Shown: positions 7,952 to 17,468, counted from the first letter of the stretch. The stretch: 64,000 nucleotides of DNA from Lachnospiraceae bacterium (GCA_024399135.1 JAKSHY010000001.1:1-64000), one strand, 5' to 3'. The notes: generated from the letters alone by a model not told the origin. A program made the numbers and translations.

Positions 7952-8281
7952 ATGAAGTGCAAACAGGCATTAAAAATGATACCCAAATTCATGAATGATA
8001 GGCTTGATTTTGATGAAATGAAAGAATTCATAGAACATGTAGAAGGGTGTCCAGAATGCAAAGAGGAACTGACTATTGAGATTTTGGTTGAAGAGGGACT
8101 TAATTCCCTTGAGTCAGGAGTTTTGTTTGATTTGCAGGATGAATATAATCGAAAATTAAATGTTGCTCAAAAAGAGATTAAGAGTAATGAAAGCCTTTTG
8201 AGATTTTATCATATGATGATAGGCTTAGTTATTGTTGGTGTTTTTGCTGCTTCATTATTGTTTGTTTTCATGAGAGGTTAA
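7952..8281 (+). CDS. Orphan anti-sigma-like zinc-finger membrane protein
   Basis: The product (109 aa) starts with a zf-HC2-type module: EFIEHVEGCPEC gives the H-x3-C-x2-C zinc ligands at about residues 30-37. A short coiled segment follows and one transmembrane helix lies near the C-terminus (about 84-106), with nothing beyond it outside the cell. Proteins of this shape normally hold an ECF sigma factor at the membrane, but no sigma gene is next to it. ATG 7952 is preferred over GTG 7937 because GGAGAAG lies between them. The stop codon abuts the polA start, so the two are co-transcribed. The partner is unknown. Confidence 0.7.
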   Translation: MKCKQALKMIPKFMNDRLDFDEMKEFIEHVEGCPECKEELTIEILVEEGLNSLESGVLFDLQDEYNRKLNVAQKEIKSNESLLRFYHMMIGLVIVGVFAASLLFVFMRG

Positions 8282-10927
8282 ATGGAAAAGCTAGTACTTA
8301 TTGATGGACATAGTATTTTAAATCGAGCTTATTATGGAGTTCCTACTCTTACAAATCAGGAAGGTCTTCATACTAATGCCATTTATGGTTTTTTAAATAT
8401 CTTATTTAAAATCGTGGATGAGGAGAACCCAACCCATTTAGTTGTTGCTTTTGATGTAAAGGCACCTACATTCAGACACAAGATGTATGCTGAATATAAA
8501 GGTACAAGAAAGCCCATGGATGAAGAACTTAGAGAACAGGTTCCTGTTATAAAAGAAGTTCTTAATGCCATGAACATTAAGATTGTAGAACTCCCAGGTT
8601 TTGAAGCTGATGATATTTTAGGTACACTTGCTAAATGTGGCGAATGCAATAATATGTCTGTATCATTGGTATCAGGAGACAGAGATTTATTACAAATAGC
8701 TACGGATGTTATCAAAATCAGAATTCCTAAGACTAAAGGTGGGAAAACTGAGATTGAAGATTATTATGCAAAAGATGTATTTGAAAAGTATCAGGTTACT
8801 CCAAAAGGCTTTATTGAATTAAAAGCATTAATGGGTGATACTGCAGATAATATTCCAGGAGTTCCAAAGGTTGGAGAAAAAACAGCTACAGAGTTAATGG
8901 TTACATTCGGTTCTCTTGATGGAATATATGAGCACGTAGAGGAAATAACCAAGAAGGCGGTTAAGGAATCTTTAATTAATAACAAAAATCTGGCCGATCT
9001 ATCACTTAAGCTTGCTACGATTAATGTTAATGCGCCTGTGGATATTACTTTTGAGGATGCTTTGATTAAAGATTTCTTTACTGATGAAGCATTCGTACTG
9101 TTTAAGAAGCTTGAATTTAAGAATTTACTGTCAAAATTTGATAAAGATACAAAAATTGATTATTTAAAAATCACATCATCATTTTCTTTGATTGATGATA
9201 TAAATAAGCTTAATGACTGGAAGAGGGGCGTTCTTGAGTCTTCTTTAGAGAGTGTTGGTGTAAGCATAATATATGATAATGTATCAAATGATTTTTTAGG
9301 TGTAAGTATTGCCGCACTTGAGAAAACAGTCTTCATAAAAAAATGGTTATTTCTTACAGAGGATATGATAGTTTCATGTCTCAAAGAAGTTATTGAAAAG
9401 TGTGAACGTGTAGTTACTCATCATATAAAGAATCTATATCTTTATGCGGAATATAGCGAAGGAAAATTTGATGATGTAATAATAGGTTCATATCTATTAA
9501 ATCCTTTAAAAAATGATACTACAGTTATTGATGTTGCTAATGACATGCTTGGGTTGTTGTTACCAGACAGAACACAGCTTTTTAAAAAGCTATCCCTAGA
9601 GGAGGCTATGGAAAAGCATGAGGATGAGTTCTTAAATTATGTATGCTATGAAGCATATGTTTGCCTTAAATCAAAAGATGTAATTGGTGATAAGTTAAAA
9701 AGTAAGGGATTAATCGATTTATATGAAAATGTAGAGATGCCACTTAGCTATGTTCTTTTTGACATGGAAAAATGTGGAATAAGAGTAATTAAAGAAAAAT
9801 TAAAGGATTACTCTTTAATGCTCGGAAACAACATAGAAAAGCTGGAGAGCGAAATATATAGCTTTGCCGGTCTTCAGTTTAATATTAATTCCCCCAAACA
9901 GTTGGGAGAGGTTTTGTTCGAAACATTGGGACTTCCTGGAGGTAAGAAAACAAAGACTGGATATTCCACAGCAGCGGATGTTTTAGAAAAGTTAAAACCC
10001 GATTATCCAATAGTTAAAAATATACTCGATTACAGGGCATATTCGAAACTTAAGAGCACTTATGCTGATGGATTAGTCCAGTATATTGATGAAAATGACA
10101 GGATACACTCCACCTTCCAGCAGACTGTAACTGCTACTGGAAGATTATCATCAACAGAGCCTAACTTACAGAATATTCCAATCAGAATGGATTTAGGAAG
10201 ACAGATAAGAAAAGTCTTCGTTCCGAAAGATGGTTATATTTTCCTTGACGCTGATTATTCGCAGATAGAGCTTAGAGTTTTGGCATCTATGGCAGAAGAT
10301 GAAAATTTGATTAAAGCCTATTCAGAGCACGCTGATATTCATAGAATAACAGCAAGTCAGGTATTTCATATTCCTTTTGATGAAGTAACTGATCTTCAAA
10401 GAAGAAATGCAAAGGCAGTTAATTTTGGAATTGTATATGGAATTTCAGCTTTCGGTCTTGGTGAAGATTTAGGAATATCTCCTAAGGAAGCAAAAGTATA
10501 TATAGAGGATTATTTTAAAACTTATCCTAAGATTAAGGAATTCTTGGATAAGCAGGTTATGGATGCGAAACAGTATGGATTTACTAAAACATATTATGGT
10601 CGTATAAGGCCAATTCCAGAACTTAATTCTTCTAATTTTATGCAAAGAAGTTTTGGCGAAAGAGTTGCAATGAATTCTCCAATACAGGGGACTGCGGCTG
10701 ATATTATTAAAATAGCCATGGTCAAGGTTTATAATCGTCTTAAGAGTGAAAATCTTAAGTCAAAACTGATATTGCAGGTTCATGATGAATTATTAATAGA
10801 GACGGCAATAGAGGAAAAAGATATAGTTGAGAAGATACTTTCAGAAGAAATGACAGAAGCGTCAGATCTTAGAGTAAAGTTGGAAATAGACTGTCATTCT
10901 GGTAATGACTGGTATGTAGCAAAATAA
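8282..10927 (+). CDS. polA: DNA polymerase I
   Basis: PolA (881 aa) fills gaps in excision repair and removes Okazaki primers. Residues 1 to about 290 form the 5'-3' exonuclease (FDVKAPTFRHKMYAEYKG; GDTADNIPGVPKVGEKTA helix-hairpin-helix). Residues about 500-881 form the polymerase: motif A DADYSQIELRV, motif B RRNAKAVNFGIVYGIS, motif C QVHDELLIE. The middle domain keeps the size of a 3'-5' exonuclease, but its DxE motif (here IIYDN) and later Asp ligands are not recognisable, so proofreading is probably lost, as in many Firmicutes. It follows the anti-sigma-like gene with no gap. Confidence 0.97.
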   Translation: MEKLVLIDGHSILNRAYYGVPTLTNQEGLHTNAIYGFLNILFKIVDEENPTHLVVAFDVKAPTFRHKMYAEYKGTRKPMDEELREQVPVIKEVLNAMNIKIVELPGFEADDILGTLAKCGECNNMSVSLVSGDRDLLQIATDVIKIRIPKTKGGKTEIEDYYAKDVFEKYQVTPKGFIELKALMGDTADNIPGVPKVGEKTATELMVTFGSLDGIYEHVEEITKKAVKESLINNKNLADLSLKLATINVNAPVDITFEDALIKDFFTDEAFVLFKKLEFKNLLSKFDKDTKIDYLKITSSFSLIDDINKLNDWKRGVLESSLESVGVSIIYDNVSNDFLGVSIAALEKTVFIKKWLFLTEDMIVSCLKEVIEKCERVVTHHIKNLYLYAEYSEGKFDDVIIGSYLLNPLKNDTTVIDVANDMLGLLLPDRTQLFKKLSLEEAMEKHEDEFLNYVCYEAYVCLKSKDVIGDKLKSKGLIDLYENVEMPLSYVLFDMEKCGIRVIKEKLKDYSLMLGNNIEKLESEIYSFAGLQFNINSPKQLGEVLFETLGLPGGKKTKTGYSTAADVLEKLKPDYPIVKNILDYRAYSKLKSTYADGLVQYIDENDRIHSTFQQTVTATGRLSSTEPNLQNIPIRMDLGRQIRKVFVPKDGYIFLDADYSQIELRVLASMAEDENLIKAYSEHADIHRITASQVFHIPFDEVTDLQRRNAKAVNFGIVYGISAFGLGEDLGISPKEAKVYIEDYFKTYPKIKEFLDKQVMDAKQYGFTKTYYGRIRPIPELNSSNFMQRSFGERVAMNSPIQGTAADIIKIAMVKVYNRLKSENLKSKLILQVHDELLIETAIEEKDIVEKILSEEMTEASDLRVKLEIDCHSGNDWYVAK

Positions 10928-10950
10928 AAGCTAAAGACAAAGAGGTAGGT

Positions 10951-13068
10951 ATGAAAGAAAAGCTTGTATTCGGATTAGATATAGGAACTCGTTCTATTGT
11001 AGGAACAGTGGGATATAAGAAGAATGATAAGTTTATCGTGGTGGCTCAGAGAATAAAAGAGCATGATACTAGAGCAATGCTTGATGGACAGATTCATGAT
11101 ATCCAAAAGGTAGGAGATACTATACGAGAAGTGAAGACTCAGCTTGAGGATGCCATAGATGAGAAATTATCAGGCGTATGTATTGCTGCTGCCGGAAGAG
11201 TTCTTTTCACTGTTAATGCTAGTGTAGAATTAGAACTTGATAACAGAGAGGTCGTTCAGGAAGATATTTTTAATCTGGTTTCAGCAGGTGTTGAAAAAGC
11301 ATATGAAGAATTTCTTGCTAATAAGAATGATGACACAGAAACTAAGTTCTATTGTGTGGGACATTCAGTAGTCAGATATTATTTAAATGGTTCAATAATA
11401 GGTAATCTTGAGGGCCATAAGGCTAGAAATATTGGAGTTGATTTAATAGCAACATTCTTGCCTGATGATGTTGTAGATAGTTTGTATAAAGCTGTCGAAA
11501 TAGCTGGACTTACAGTAGATAATCTTACATTAGAGCCTATTGCAGCTATTCAGCTTGCTATTCCGGAAAGATTCAGAATGCTTAATCTTGCGCTTGTTGA
11601 TGTAGGTGCAGGTACATCCGATATCTCAATAACTAATGATGGATGCATTTTAGCGTTTGGAATGATACCAATAGCAGGAGATGCCCTGACAGAGGATATC
11701 GCTAAAGCATGCCTTGTTGATTTTAGTGAAGCAGAAAAAATTAAGAGAGAGGCTGACTATAAATCAGAGGTTGAGTATATGGATATTATGCTTCTTCCTC
11801 AGAAGATTCAGGCATCTGAAGTACAGAAAATAACAAGTGAAACAATTAATAAAATGGCTAAGCTTGTTGCTGATAAGATTAAGGAATTAAATGGTGGAAA
11901 ATCAGTTAGCGCTGTATTCATAGTAGGCGGTGGTGGAAAGATTCCAGGATATGCTGAAGCAGTAGCCAAAGAACTTGATATCCAAAAAGAAAGAGTTGCT
12001 CTTCGTGGTGAAGAAGTAATGCAGAACATTATTTTTAATGAAGAGACTAAAAAGGATTCATTGTTAGTAACACCAATTGGTATTTGCCTTAATTATTATG
12101 AGCAGAGCAATAGCTTCATTTTCGTTTCATTTAATGGAAATAGAATTAAAATGTATGACAATAATAATCTTACTGTTGGAGATGCTGCTATACAGGCGCA
12201 GTTCCCTAACGATGGACTATTTCCTAAAAGAGGTGATGCTCTTGAGTTTAAAGTTAATGGAAAAACAAGAATGCAAAGAGGTCTTCCTGGTGAAGCAGCG
12301 CAAGTATTCATTAATGATGAGCCAGCTACCATTACGTCAAAAATTCATGCGAACGATATTATAAGAGTTGTTGAATCAACTAAGGGAACACCTGGTTCTG
12401 CGACATTAGAATCACTAGAAGAATTAGGTGAATCAATTACAGTTAATGTTAATGGTTCGAAGATTAGTGTACCGAAGTTTGCTTCAGTTAATGGTGTTTT
12501 ACAGTCTCCATATTATGATATTCAAAAGGATGATGATATTTTGATCCTTAATTATTATACTGTGCAGCAAATAGCAGATTTCATGGATGTAATATTAGAT
12601 CAGAATATGAATATCTATGTTAATAAGTCACTTGCTTCCCATGATACTGAAGTCTATGATAATTTCACCGTTGACTGGACATATGAAACCATTAAGAACG
12701 AAAAGGAAGAAATAGAGGAAAGAGAAAGCGAATCAATTGAGGATACATATGATTCATTAGAAAACCTTCCAGATGATGATACGAACGATGATGCCAATAG
12801 CACAGAAGATGGCAATTCTAATGTAAACAGTGAAAACAAAAAAGAAGTAAATGTTTCACTTAATGTTATTGTTAATAATAAGCCGGTTAAATTGGACGGA
12901 AAATCAAGCTATGTATTCGTAGATGTCTTTGATGCCATTAACTTTAATCTTGCGGATGCAAAGGGCAGAAGTATAGTCACCAAGATTAATGGAAGACAGG
13001 CTCAGTATATGGAAAACCTAAAAGAGGGTGATAGTATTGAAATTTACTGGGAAGAGGTCAAAAAATGA
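10951..13068 (+). CDS. FtsA-like ATPase with C-terminal beta-grasp-like extension
   Basis: The product has 705 aa, about 280 more than ordinary FtsA. Residues 1 to about 387 carry the actin-like ATPase motifs: phosphate-1 GLDIGTRSIVG, phosphate-2 DVGAGTSDISI and adenosine loop VGGGGKIPGYAE, with an intervening SHS2-like region as in FtsA/PilM. The remainder contains three segments with VNGK- and GD-type turns (about 395-480, 485-550 and 630-705) that suggest ThiS/ubiquitin-like beta-grasp folds, separated by an acidic linker (about 588-630). The FtsA membrane-binding amphipathic helix is not obvious at the end. It overlaps walJ by 4 nt. The role in cell division or pilus-like assembly is an inference from the ATPase domain. 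Confidence 0.75.
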   Translation: MKEKLVFGLDIGTRSIVGTVGYKKNDKFIVVAQRIKEHDTRAMLDGQIHDIQKVGDTIREVKTQLEDAIDEKLSGVCIAAAGRVLFTVNASVELELDNREVVQEDIFNLVSAGVEKAYEEFLANKNDDTETKFYCVGHSVVRYYLNGSIIGNLEGHKARNIGVDLIATFLPDDVVDSLYKAVEIAGLTVDNLTLEPIAAIQLAIPERFRMLNLALVDVGAGTSDISITNDGCILAFGMIPIAGDALTEDIAKACLVDFSEAEKIKREADYKSEVEYMDIMLLPQKIQASEVQKITSETINKMAKLVADKIKELNGGKSVSAVFIVGGGGKIPGYAEAVAKELDIQKERVALRGEEVMQNIIFNEETKKDSLLVTPIGICLNYYEQSNSFIFVSFNGNRIKMYDNNNLTVGDAAIQAQFPNDGLFPKRGDALEFKVNGKTRMQRGLPGEAAQVFINDEPATITSKIHANDIIRVVESTKGTPGSATLESLEELGESITVNVNGSKISVPKFASVNGVLQSPYYDIQKDDDILILNYYTVQQIADFMDVILDQNMNIYVNKSLASHDTEVYDNFTVDWTYETIKNEKEEIEERESESIEDTYDSLENLPDDDTNDDANSTEDGNSNVNSENKKEVNVSLNVIVNNKPVKLDGKSSYVFVDVFDAINFNLADAKGRSIVTKINGRQAQYMENLKEGDSIEIYWEEVKK

Positions 13069-13880
13069 GACTTACTTCAATAGCTTCCGGAAGTTCAGGT
13101 AACTGTATATTTGTTGGAACTGATGCTACTCATATTTTGGTTGACGTTGGAATATCTGGAAAGAAGATAGAAGCGGGTGTTAATGAGCTCGGTCTATCTA
13201 TGAACGATATAGATGGAATTTTAATTACACATGAACATTCTGATCATATTGCAGGTCTTGGTGTTATAGCCAGAAGGTACGGTATACAGATATATGCGAC
13301 TCCGTTAACTAAAAAAGCCATACTTGATCCTAGAAGCAAGGTTGGAAATATCGATGAAGAATTAATATGTGAGATATATCCTGATGAAAAACTTACAATA
13401 AAGGATTTAATTATTAATCCTATGAAGGTATCTCATGATGCTATAGACCCTGTGGCGTATAGGTTTAAAGAAGGCGATAAAAGGGCTGCTGTTGTTACTG
13501 ATCTTGGTAATTTTAATGATTACACGGTTGAGTCCTTAAAAGGTACGAATGTTTTGTTCTTAGAGGCTAATCATGATGTTAATATGCTTCAGGTGGGACC
13601 ATATCCATATTATTTAAAACAAAGAATTCTTTCTGATCATGGACATTTGTCCAATGAAAGAGCGGGCAACTTACTATATAATCTTCTTCACGATGATTTA
13701 AAAGCTGTATTTCTAGGTCATTTAAGTAAAGAGAATAATATTCCGGAGCTTGCTTATGAATCTGTAAGATGTGAAGTTACCATGAATACTTCGATGAATG
13801 ATAATAAGGGTATCTCAATTAATGATATACCAATGTATGTTGCAAAAAGAGATGAACTTTCCAATATAGTTACTATTTAA
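13065..13880 (+). CDS. walJ: Metallo-beta-lactamase fold hydrolase, WalJ/YycJ type
   Basis: The product (271 aa) is a cytosolic MBL-fold enzyme. The metal-binding THEHSDH motif lies at about residues 58-64, with further ligands in SHDAIDP, VVTDLG and FLGHLSKENN. The start RLTSIASGSSGNC is characteristic of the WalJ/YycJ family, which is linked to DNA repair and cell-wall control in Bacillus, where it sits in the walRK operon. Here there is no walRK; it overlaps the FtsA-like gene by ATGA. No terminator separates it from the next operon, whose promoter lies in the 40-nt gap. Confidence 0.88.
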   Translation: MRLTSIASGSSGNCIFVGTDATHILVDVGISGKKIEAGVNELGLSMNDIDGILITHEHSDHIAGLGVIARRYGIQIYATPLTKKAILDPRSKVGNIDEELICEIYPDEKLTIKDLIINPMKVSHDAIDPVAYRFKEGDKRAAVVTDLGNFNDYTVESLKGTNVLFLEANHDVNMLQVGPYPYYLKQRILSDHGHLSNERAGNLLYNLLHDDLKAVFLGHLSKENNIPELAYESVRCEVTMNTSMNDNKGISINDIPMYVAKRDELSNIVTI

Positions 13881-13884
13881 ATAT

Positions 13885-13913
13885 TTGATATGGTTTTATC
13901 ATATTCTGATAAT
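13885..13913 (+). promoter_or_regulatory. Promoter of the ABC-permease/adaptor/GGDEF operon
   Basis: TTGATA (13885-13890) and GATAAT (13908-13913) are 17 bp apart in the 40-nt gap after walJ. The predicted start, 7 nt beyond the -10, is about 13920, one base before the first ATG of the operon, which has no Shine-Dalgarno sequence. Confidence 0.58.
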
Positions 13914-13920
13914 TTGATGT

Positions 13921-14841
13921 ATGAAAATTGATTTAAAAAAGTACAGGGTTAAACCCAAAAATTACATGGACAAAAAAGATGCCAAATCAAAACGTGTTTC
14001 ATGGCTTTTTTTATTTCCAAGTCTGACTGGTGTCATGCTTTTCTTTTTGGTGCCTTATTTTATAATTATATTTTATTCGTTTATTATGAATCCACCAACG
14101 GACTATAGCTTCGTTGGATTTAAGAATTATTTCACAGTTTTTAATAATGCTGCATTTAGAACAGCTAGTCTTAATACCATAAAATTTACATTTCTTGCAG
14201 TTCCTCTGGCTGTTGTTATTCCGCTTTTGCTTGCATTACTTCTTGATATCAAAATTCCGTTTAAAAGTCAGTTTAGAACAGCTTTTTTGACACCTCTTAT
14301 GGTTCCAGTGGCTTCAGTTGTTTTAGTGTGGCAGGTTATTTTTCACTATAATGGACTAGGCAATGAAATCCTTAACAGCTTAAACATAGATTCTGTAGAC
14401 TGGTTTAATTCTGAACAGGCACTTTTTGTAATTGTTGTATTATTCTTGTGGAAAAATATAGGTTATAACATGATTCTTTTCATGGCAGCATTGGGATCGG
14501 TGCCAAGGGATCTTTTAGAGGTGGCTTATCTGGAAAATGCCAGTGGCTGGAATATATTTTGGAATATTAAATTTAGGTATATGACATCTACTTTGTTATT
14601 CGTGACAATTATGTCGATTATCAATTCGTTTAAGGTATTTAGAGAGATTTTCTTATTAAAGGGTGCACATCCGACAAGTTATATGTATATGCTACAAACA
14701 TACATGAACAATAAGTTCGATGCTCTTGATCATCACCTCTTATCTGCAGCAGCAATAGTTATGAGTATTGTGATGATAATTATTATAGGTGTATTGTTCC
14801 TCCTCGAGGGAAGAGTAGGAAAGGACATTGAAGAGGCGTGA
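13921..14841 (+). CDS. Carbohydrate-type ABC transporter permease (MalF-like)
   Basis: The product (306 aa) has six membrane helices and belongs to the MalF/UgpA/LplB permease family, normally half of the channel of a sugar importer. The cytoplasmic EAA loop, which docks the ATPase, reads EVAYLENASGWNIFWNI; the usual Asp-Gly pair is Glu-Asn, so it is divergent. The first ATG (13921) has no ribosome binding site and lies at the predicted transcript start; an internal ATG at 13966 is also without one. It is the first gene of six and overlaps the partner permease. No ATP-binding gene is in the operon, so a shared ATPase elsewhere would be needed. Substrate unknown. Confidence 0.88.
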   Translation: MKIDLKKYRVKPKNYMDKKDAKSKRVSWLFLFPSLTGVMLFFLVPYFIIIFYSFIMNPPTDYSFVGFKNYFTVFNNAAFRTASLNTIKFTFLAVPLAVVIPLLLALLLDIKIPFKSQFRTAFLTPLMVPVASVVLVWQVIFHYNGLGNEILNSLNIDSVDWFNSEQALFVIVVLFLWKNIGYNMILFMAALGSVPRDLLEVAYLENASGWNIFWNIKFRYMTSTLLFVTIMSIINSFKVFREIFLLKGAHPTSYMYMLQTYMNNKFDALDHHLLSAAAIVMSIVMIIIIGVLFLLEGRVGKDIEEA

Positions 14842-15779
14842 TGACAACTAAGGCTGACAAATATATAAAGAAAGCCAGAAAATTAAGACGGTTAAAACGC
14901 GGCAAGGAAAAGCTTAAAATAGCAATAATTACTTTGCTCCTTGCTTTTGTTGCCTGTATATTTTTATCTCCGATTGTTCTTACCATGACTAACTCACTTA
15001 TGTCACAGTCAGAAATTAAGGCTAATTATGGTCAGGTATTTTCTACTGATGCTAATGGTGGTAAGACTTATATCTCAAAACAGGTTGAATTAAAGTTTAT
15101 TCCGGATATGGTTTCAGTAAGTCAGTACTACACTGTGCTTTTTAAAAGTGCTGATTATTTATATAAGTTTTGGAAATCAGTTATTTTAGTTGTTCCAATA
15201 GTTATATTCCAAATACTTGTTGCGGTGGCGGCTTCATATGGATTTTATCGATTCTCAGGAAAACTTAAAACGATTATCTTTTTTACTTATATAATTTTGA
15301 TGCTAATGCCATATCAGGTAACACTTGTTCCTAACTATTTAGTTGCAAAGGGACTTGGTATTATTGATACTAACTGGGCTATATGGCTTCCTGGAATATT
15401 TAGTCCTTTTTCTGTATATCTTATTACGAAATATATGAAAAGAATTCCGGTAAGTCTGATAGAAGCTGCCGAAATTGACGGCTGTAATGATTATCAGGTG
15501 TTTAGCAAAATTTGCTTTCCATTAAGTAAAGGATGCATGATATCTTGTGGCATTTTAGTATTCATTGATTATTGGAACATGGTTGAACAACCAGTAATTA
15601 TGTACAAGGATGAAGCAGATTATCCTTTGTCTGTTTTTTTGAGCAAAATCAATGAAGGGGAAATTGGACTGGCATTTGCCGTTGCTACGATATATATGTT
15701 CTTACCGTTACTTATATTTTTGTACGGTGAAGATTATCTGGTAGAAGGAATTTCATACCAGGGAGGAGTTAAAGGTTAG
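14841..15779 (+). CDS. Carbohydrate-type ABC transporter permease (MalG-like)
   Basis: The product (312 aa) is the second permease of the pair. It has a basic N-terminus, one helix (about 27-50), an extracytoplasmic loop of about 60 residues, then five more helices. The EAA loop is canonical (EAAEIDGCNDYQVFSKICFP), in contrast to its partner. The ATG at 14841 is preceded by AAGAGG and overlaps the previous stop as TGATG; a GTG at 14838 is an alternative. Twelve nt separate it from the adaptor gene. The pairing and order are normal for a CUT1-type importer, but the downstream genes are not. Confidence 0.88.
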   Translation: MTTKADKYIKKARKLRRLKRGKEKLKIAIITLLLAFVACIFLSPIVLTMTNSLMSQSEIKANYGQVFSTDANGGKTYISKQVELKFIPDMVSVSQYYTVLFKSADYLYKFWKSVILVVPIVIFQILVAVAASYGFYRFSGKLKTIIFFTYIILMLMPYQVTLVPNYLVAKGLGIIDTNWAIWLPGIFSPFSVYLITKYMKRIPVSLIEAAEIDGCNDYQVFSKICFPLSKGCMISCGILVFIDYWNMVEQPVIMYKDEADYPLSVFLSKINEGEIGLAFAVATIYMFLPLLIFLYGEDYLVEGISYQGGVKG

Positions 15780-15791
15780 AAAGGATTTACT

Positions 15792-17468
15792 ATGAACGAA
15801 AATCAGTCAAGCAAGAAAAAGGATATGGTCAAAAATGTAATAATTATATTTTTGATAATAATGTTACTTTTGACATTATTCAGTAATACCTTCAGAAATT
15901 ATTCATTGCCAGAGGTTACAATGGTTAATCCGGCATCGGGTGTTATTAAGGAACAGGCAAGAGGTACGGCGCAGTTAGAGGCAGGAGAAACATATATTGT
16001 TAATGCTACAGAAACGCGTACTATTTCTTCTGTTGCCGTAAAAAAGGGCGATCATGTTGAAATAGGAGATCCACTTTTTTATATGGAAGACCAGTATTCA
16101 GATGAATATACCAAGGCTAAGGAAGAGTATGAAAAGGCCGAGAATGACTTCTTAAAGGGATTATTGGCTGCTGATATTTCTGCAGAGTCTATAGCAAAGG
16201 CAAGAAGCGGCAATTTTGATTCAGCAGCAACATGGCAGGCAAAATTGCAGAAGATTGAGGCCGAAATAGAAGAAAAGGAAGCAATTTATCAGGACTATTT
16301 AAATAGAACAGCAGCTTCTAATATTGAAAGTGCATATCAAACATATATAAATACTAACTGGACAGAACAGATAATTAAGGCTGAGTTAGAGGCTGAGTTG
16401 GCACAGCTTGAAAATAAGGATGTAGCGTTAGCATTTGCCAGTTATAAAGAAAAAGAGAAGATAAAAATTCAGCATGAAATTGATAACTATTTAGCGTCTA
16501 AGGGCGTGACTTCTGCTAAGCAGTTAAGCGAGGATGATTGGCAAGAATATAGCAAATGGGCACTGCATATGGCAGAGTTAGAGGCAGTTAGTTATGATCA
16601 TATAGATGATATTGTTGCCGTAGCTCAAAAGTTAGCAGCAGTTACTCGTTCAGTTGCAGCCAGTGAAGGAACAGCCAAGGTAGAGGAAGCAAAGAAAAAG
16701 GCATATAACGAGCCAGATAAGCTTTATTATGAGAATATTAAGGCTGATATAGATGCTCTTAAGGAAGAAAGAGCAACTTATATGAAGGATATGACGGCCC
16801 AGATGACAGCCGAAGGCTATTCGGATATTCTTCAAATGAGGAAGGAAGCCCTGGAGCGTGCTGAGGCTAAGTGCGTAGGGGCTGTAATAAAGGCAGAAAT
16901 TGCCGGAACGATTAATTCAATAGATAAGGTTGCCGGCGAAAAGATGGAAAAGGACAAGCAGATTGCATCAATCATTCCAGATGGAAAAGGCTATACATTA
17001 AATATAAGTGTTGATAATAAACAGGCAGAAAGAGTTAAGGTTGGAGATGCTGGAGAACTTGCAAATGCATGGAAACATGAGGATGCAGTGTTGATAGTAA
17101 AATCTATAAGAGAAGATCAGGATAATGCCGGAAAGAAAAAAATAATATCATTTTCAGTAGAAGGAAGTGATCTTACTATAGGTGAGTCATTGACAGTATC
17201 TGTAGGTGCGAAATCCCAGAATTATGATTTAACTATTCCTAATGCTGCGTTTAAAAAGGATTCGAACGGAGGTTTCATATTAATACTTACTGAGAAGAAA
17301 ACTCCATTTGGTAAACGTTATATAGCTAGAAGAGTAGATGCTAAAGAACTGGCTTCTGATGACACGAATACTGCTATTTCTGCATCAATTTCGACAATGG
17401 ATTATGTTATTGTTTCCCAGACCAAGCCGTTAAAAGATGGCGAAGAATTCAGACTTAAGGAAGAATAG
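15792..17468 (+). CDS. HlyD-like membrane fusion/adaptor protein
   Basis: The product (558 aa) has one N-terminal membrane helix (about 14-33), a first biotinyl-lipoyl half (ISSVAVKKGDHVEIGDPL, about 80-97), a long alpha-helical coiled-coil rich in Ala, Glu and Lys (about 105-375), the matching lipoyl half (AEIAGTINSIDKVAGEKMEK) and a C-terminal beta domain. This is the layout of periplasmic adaptor proteins of efflux systems such as MacA/HlyD, although this organism appears to be Gram-positive. It sits between two importer-type permeases and a MacB-like protein, so it may link them into one envelope complex. The substrate and direction of transport cannot be read from the sequence. Confidence 0.82.
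   Translation: MNENQSSKKKDMVKNVIIIFLIIMLLLTLFSNTFRNYSLPEVTMVNPASGVIKEQARGTAQLEAGETYIVNATETRTISSVAVKKGDHVEIGDPLFYMEDQYSDEYTKAKEEYEKAENDFLKGLLAADISAESIAKARSGNFDSAATWQAKLQKIEAEIEEKEAIYQDYLNRTAASNIESAYQTYINTNWTEQIIKAELEAELAQLENKDVALAFASYKEKEKIKIQHEIDNYLASKGVTSAKQLSEDDWQEYSKWALHMAELEAVSYDHIDDIVAVAQKLAAVTRSVAASEGTAKVEEAKKKAYNEPDKLYYENIKADIDALKEERATYMKDMTAQMTAEGYSDILQMRKEALERAEAKCVGAVIKAEIAGTINSIDKVAGEKMEKDKQIASIIPDGKGYTLNISVDNKQAERVKVGDAGELANAWKHEDAVLIVKSIREDQDNAGKKKIISFSVEGSDLTIGESLTVSVGAKSQNYDLTIPNAAFKKDSNGGFILILTEKKTPFGKRYIARRVDAKELASDDTNTAISASISTMDYVIVSQTKPLKDGEEFRLKEE

Noticed and set aside
8282-10927. Unusual loss of proofreading in PolA
   Set aside because: Loss of the 3'-5' exonuclease motifs is common in Firmicute DNA polymerase I, so this is noted in the annotation only.
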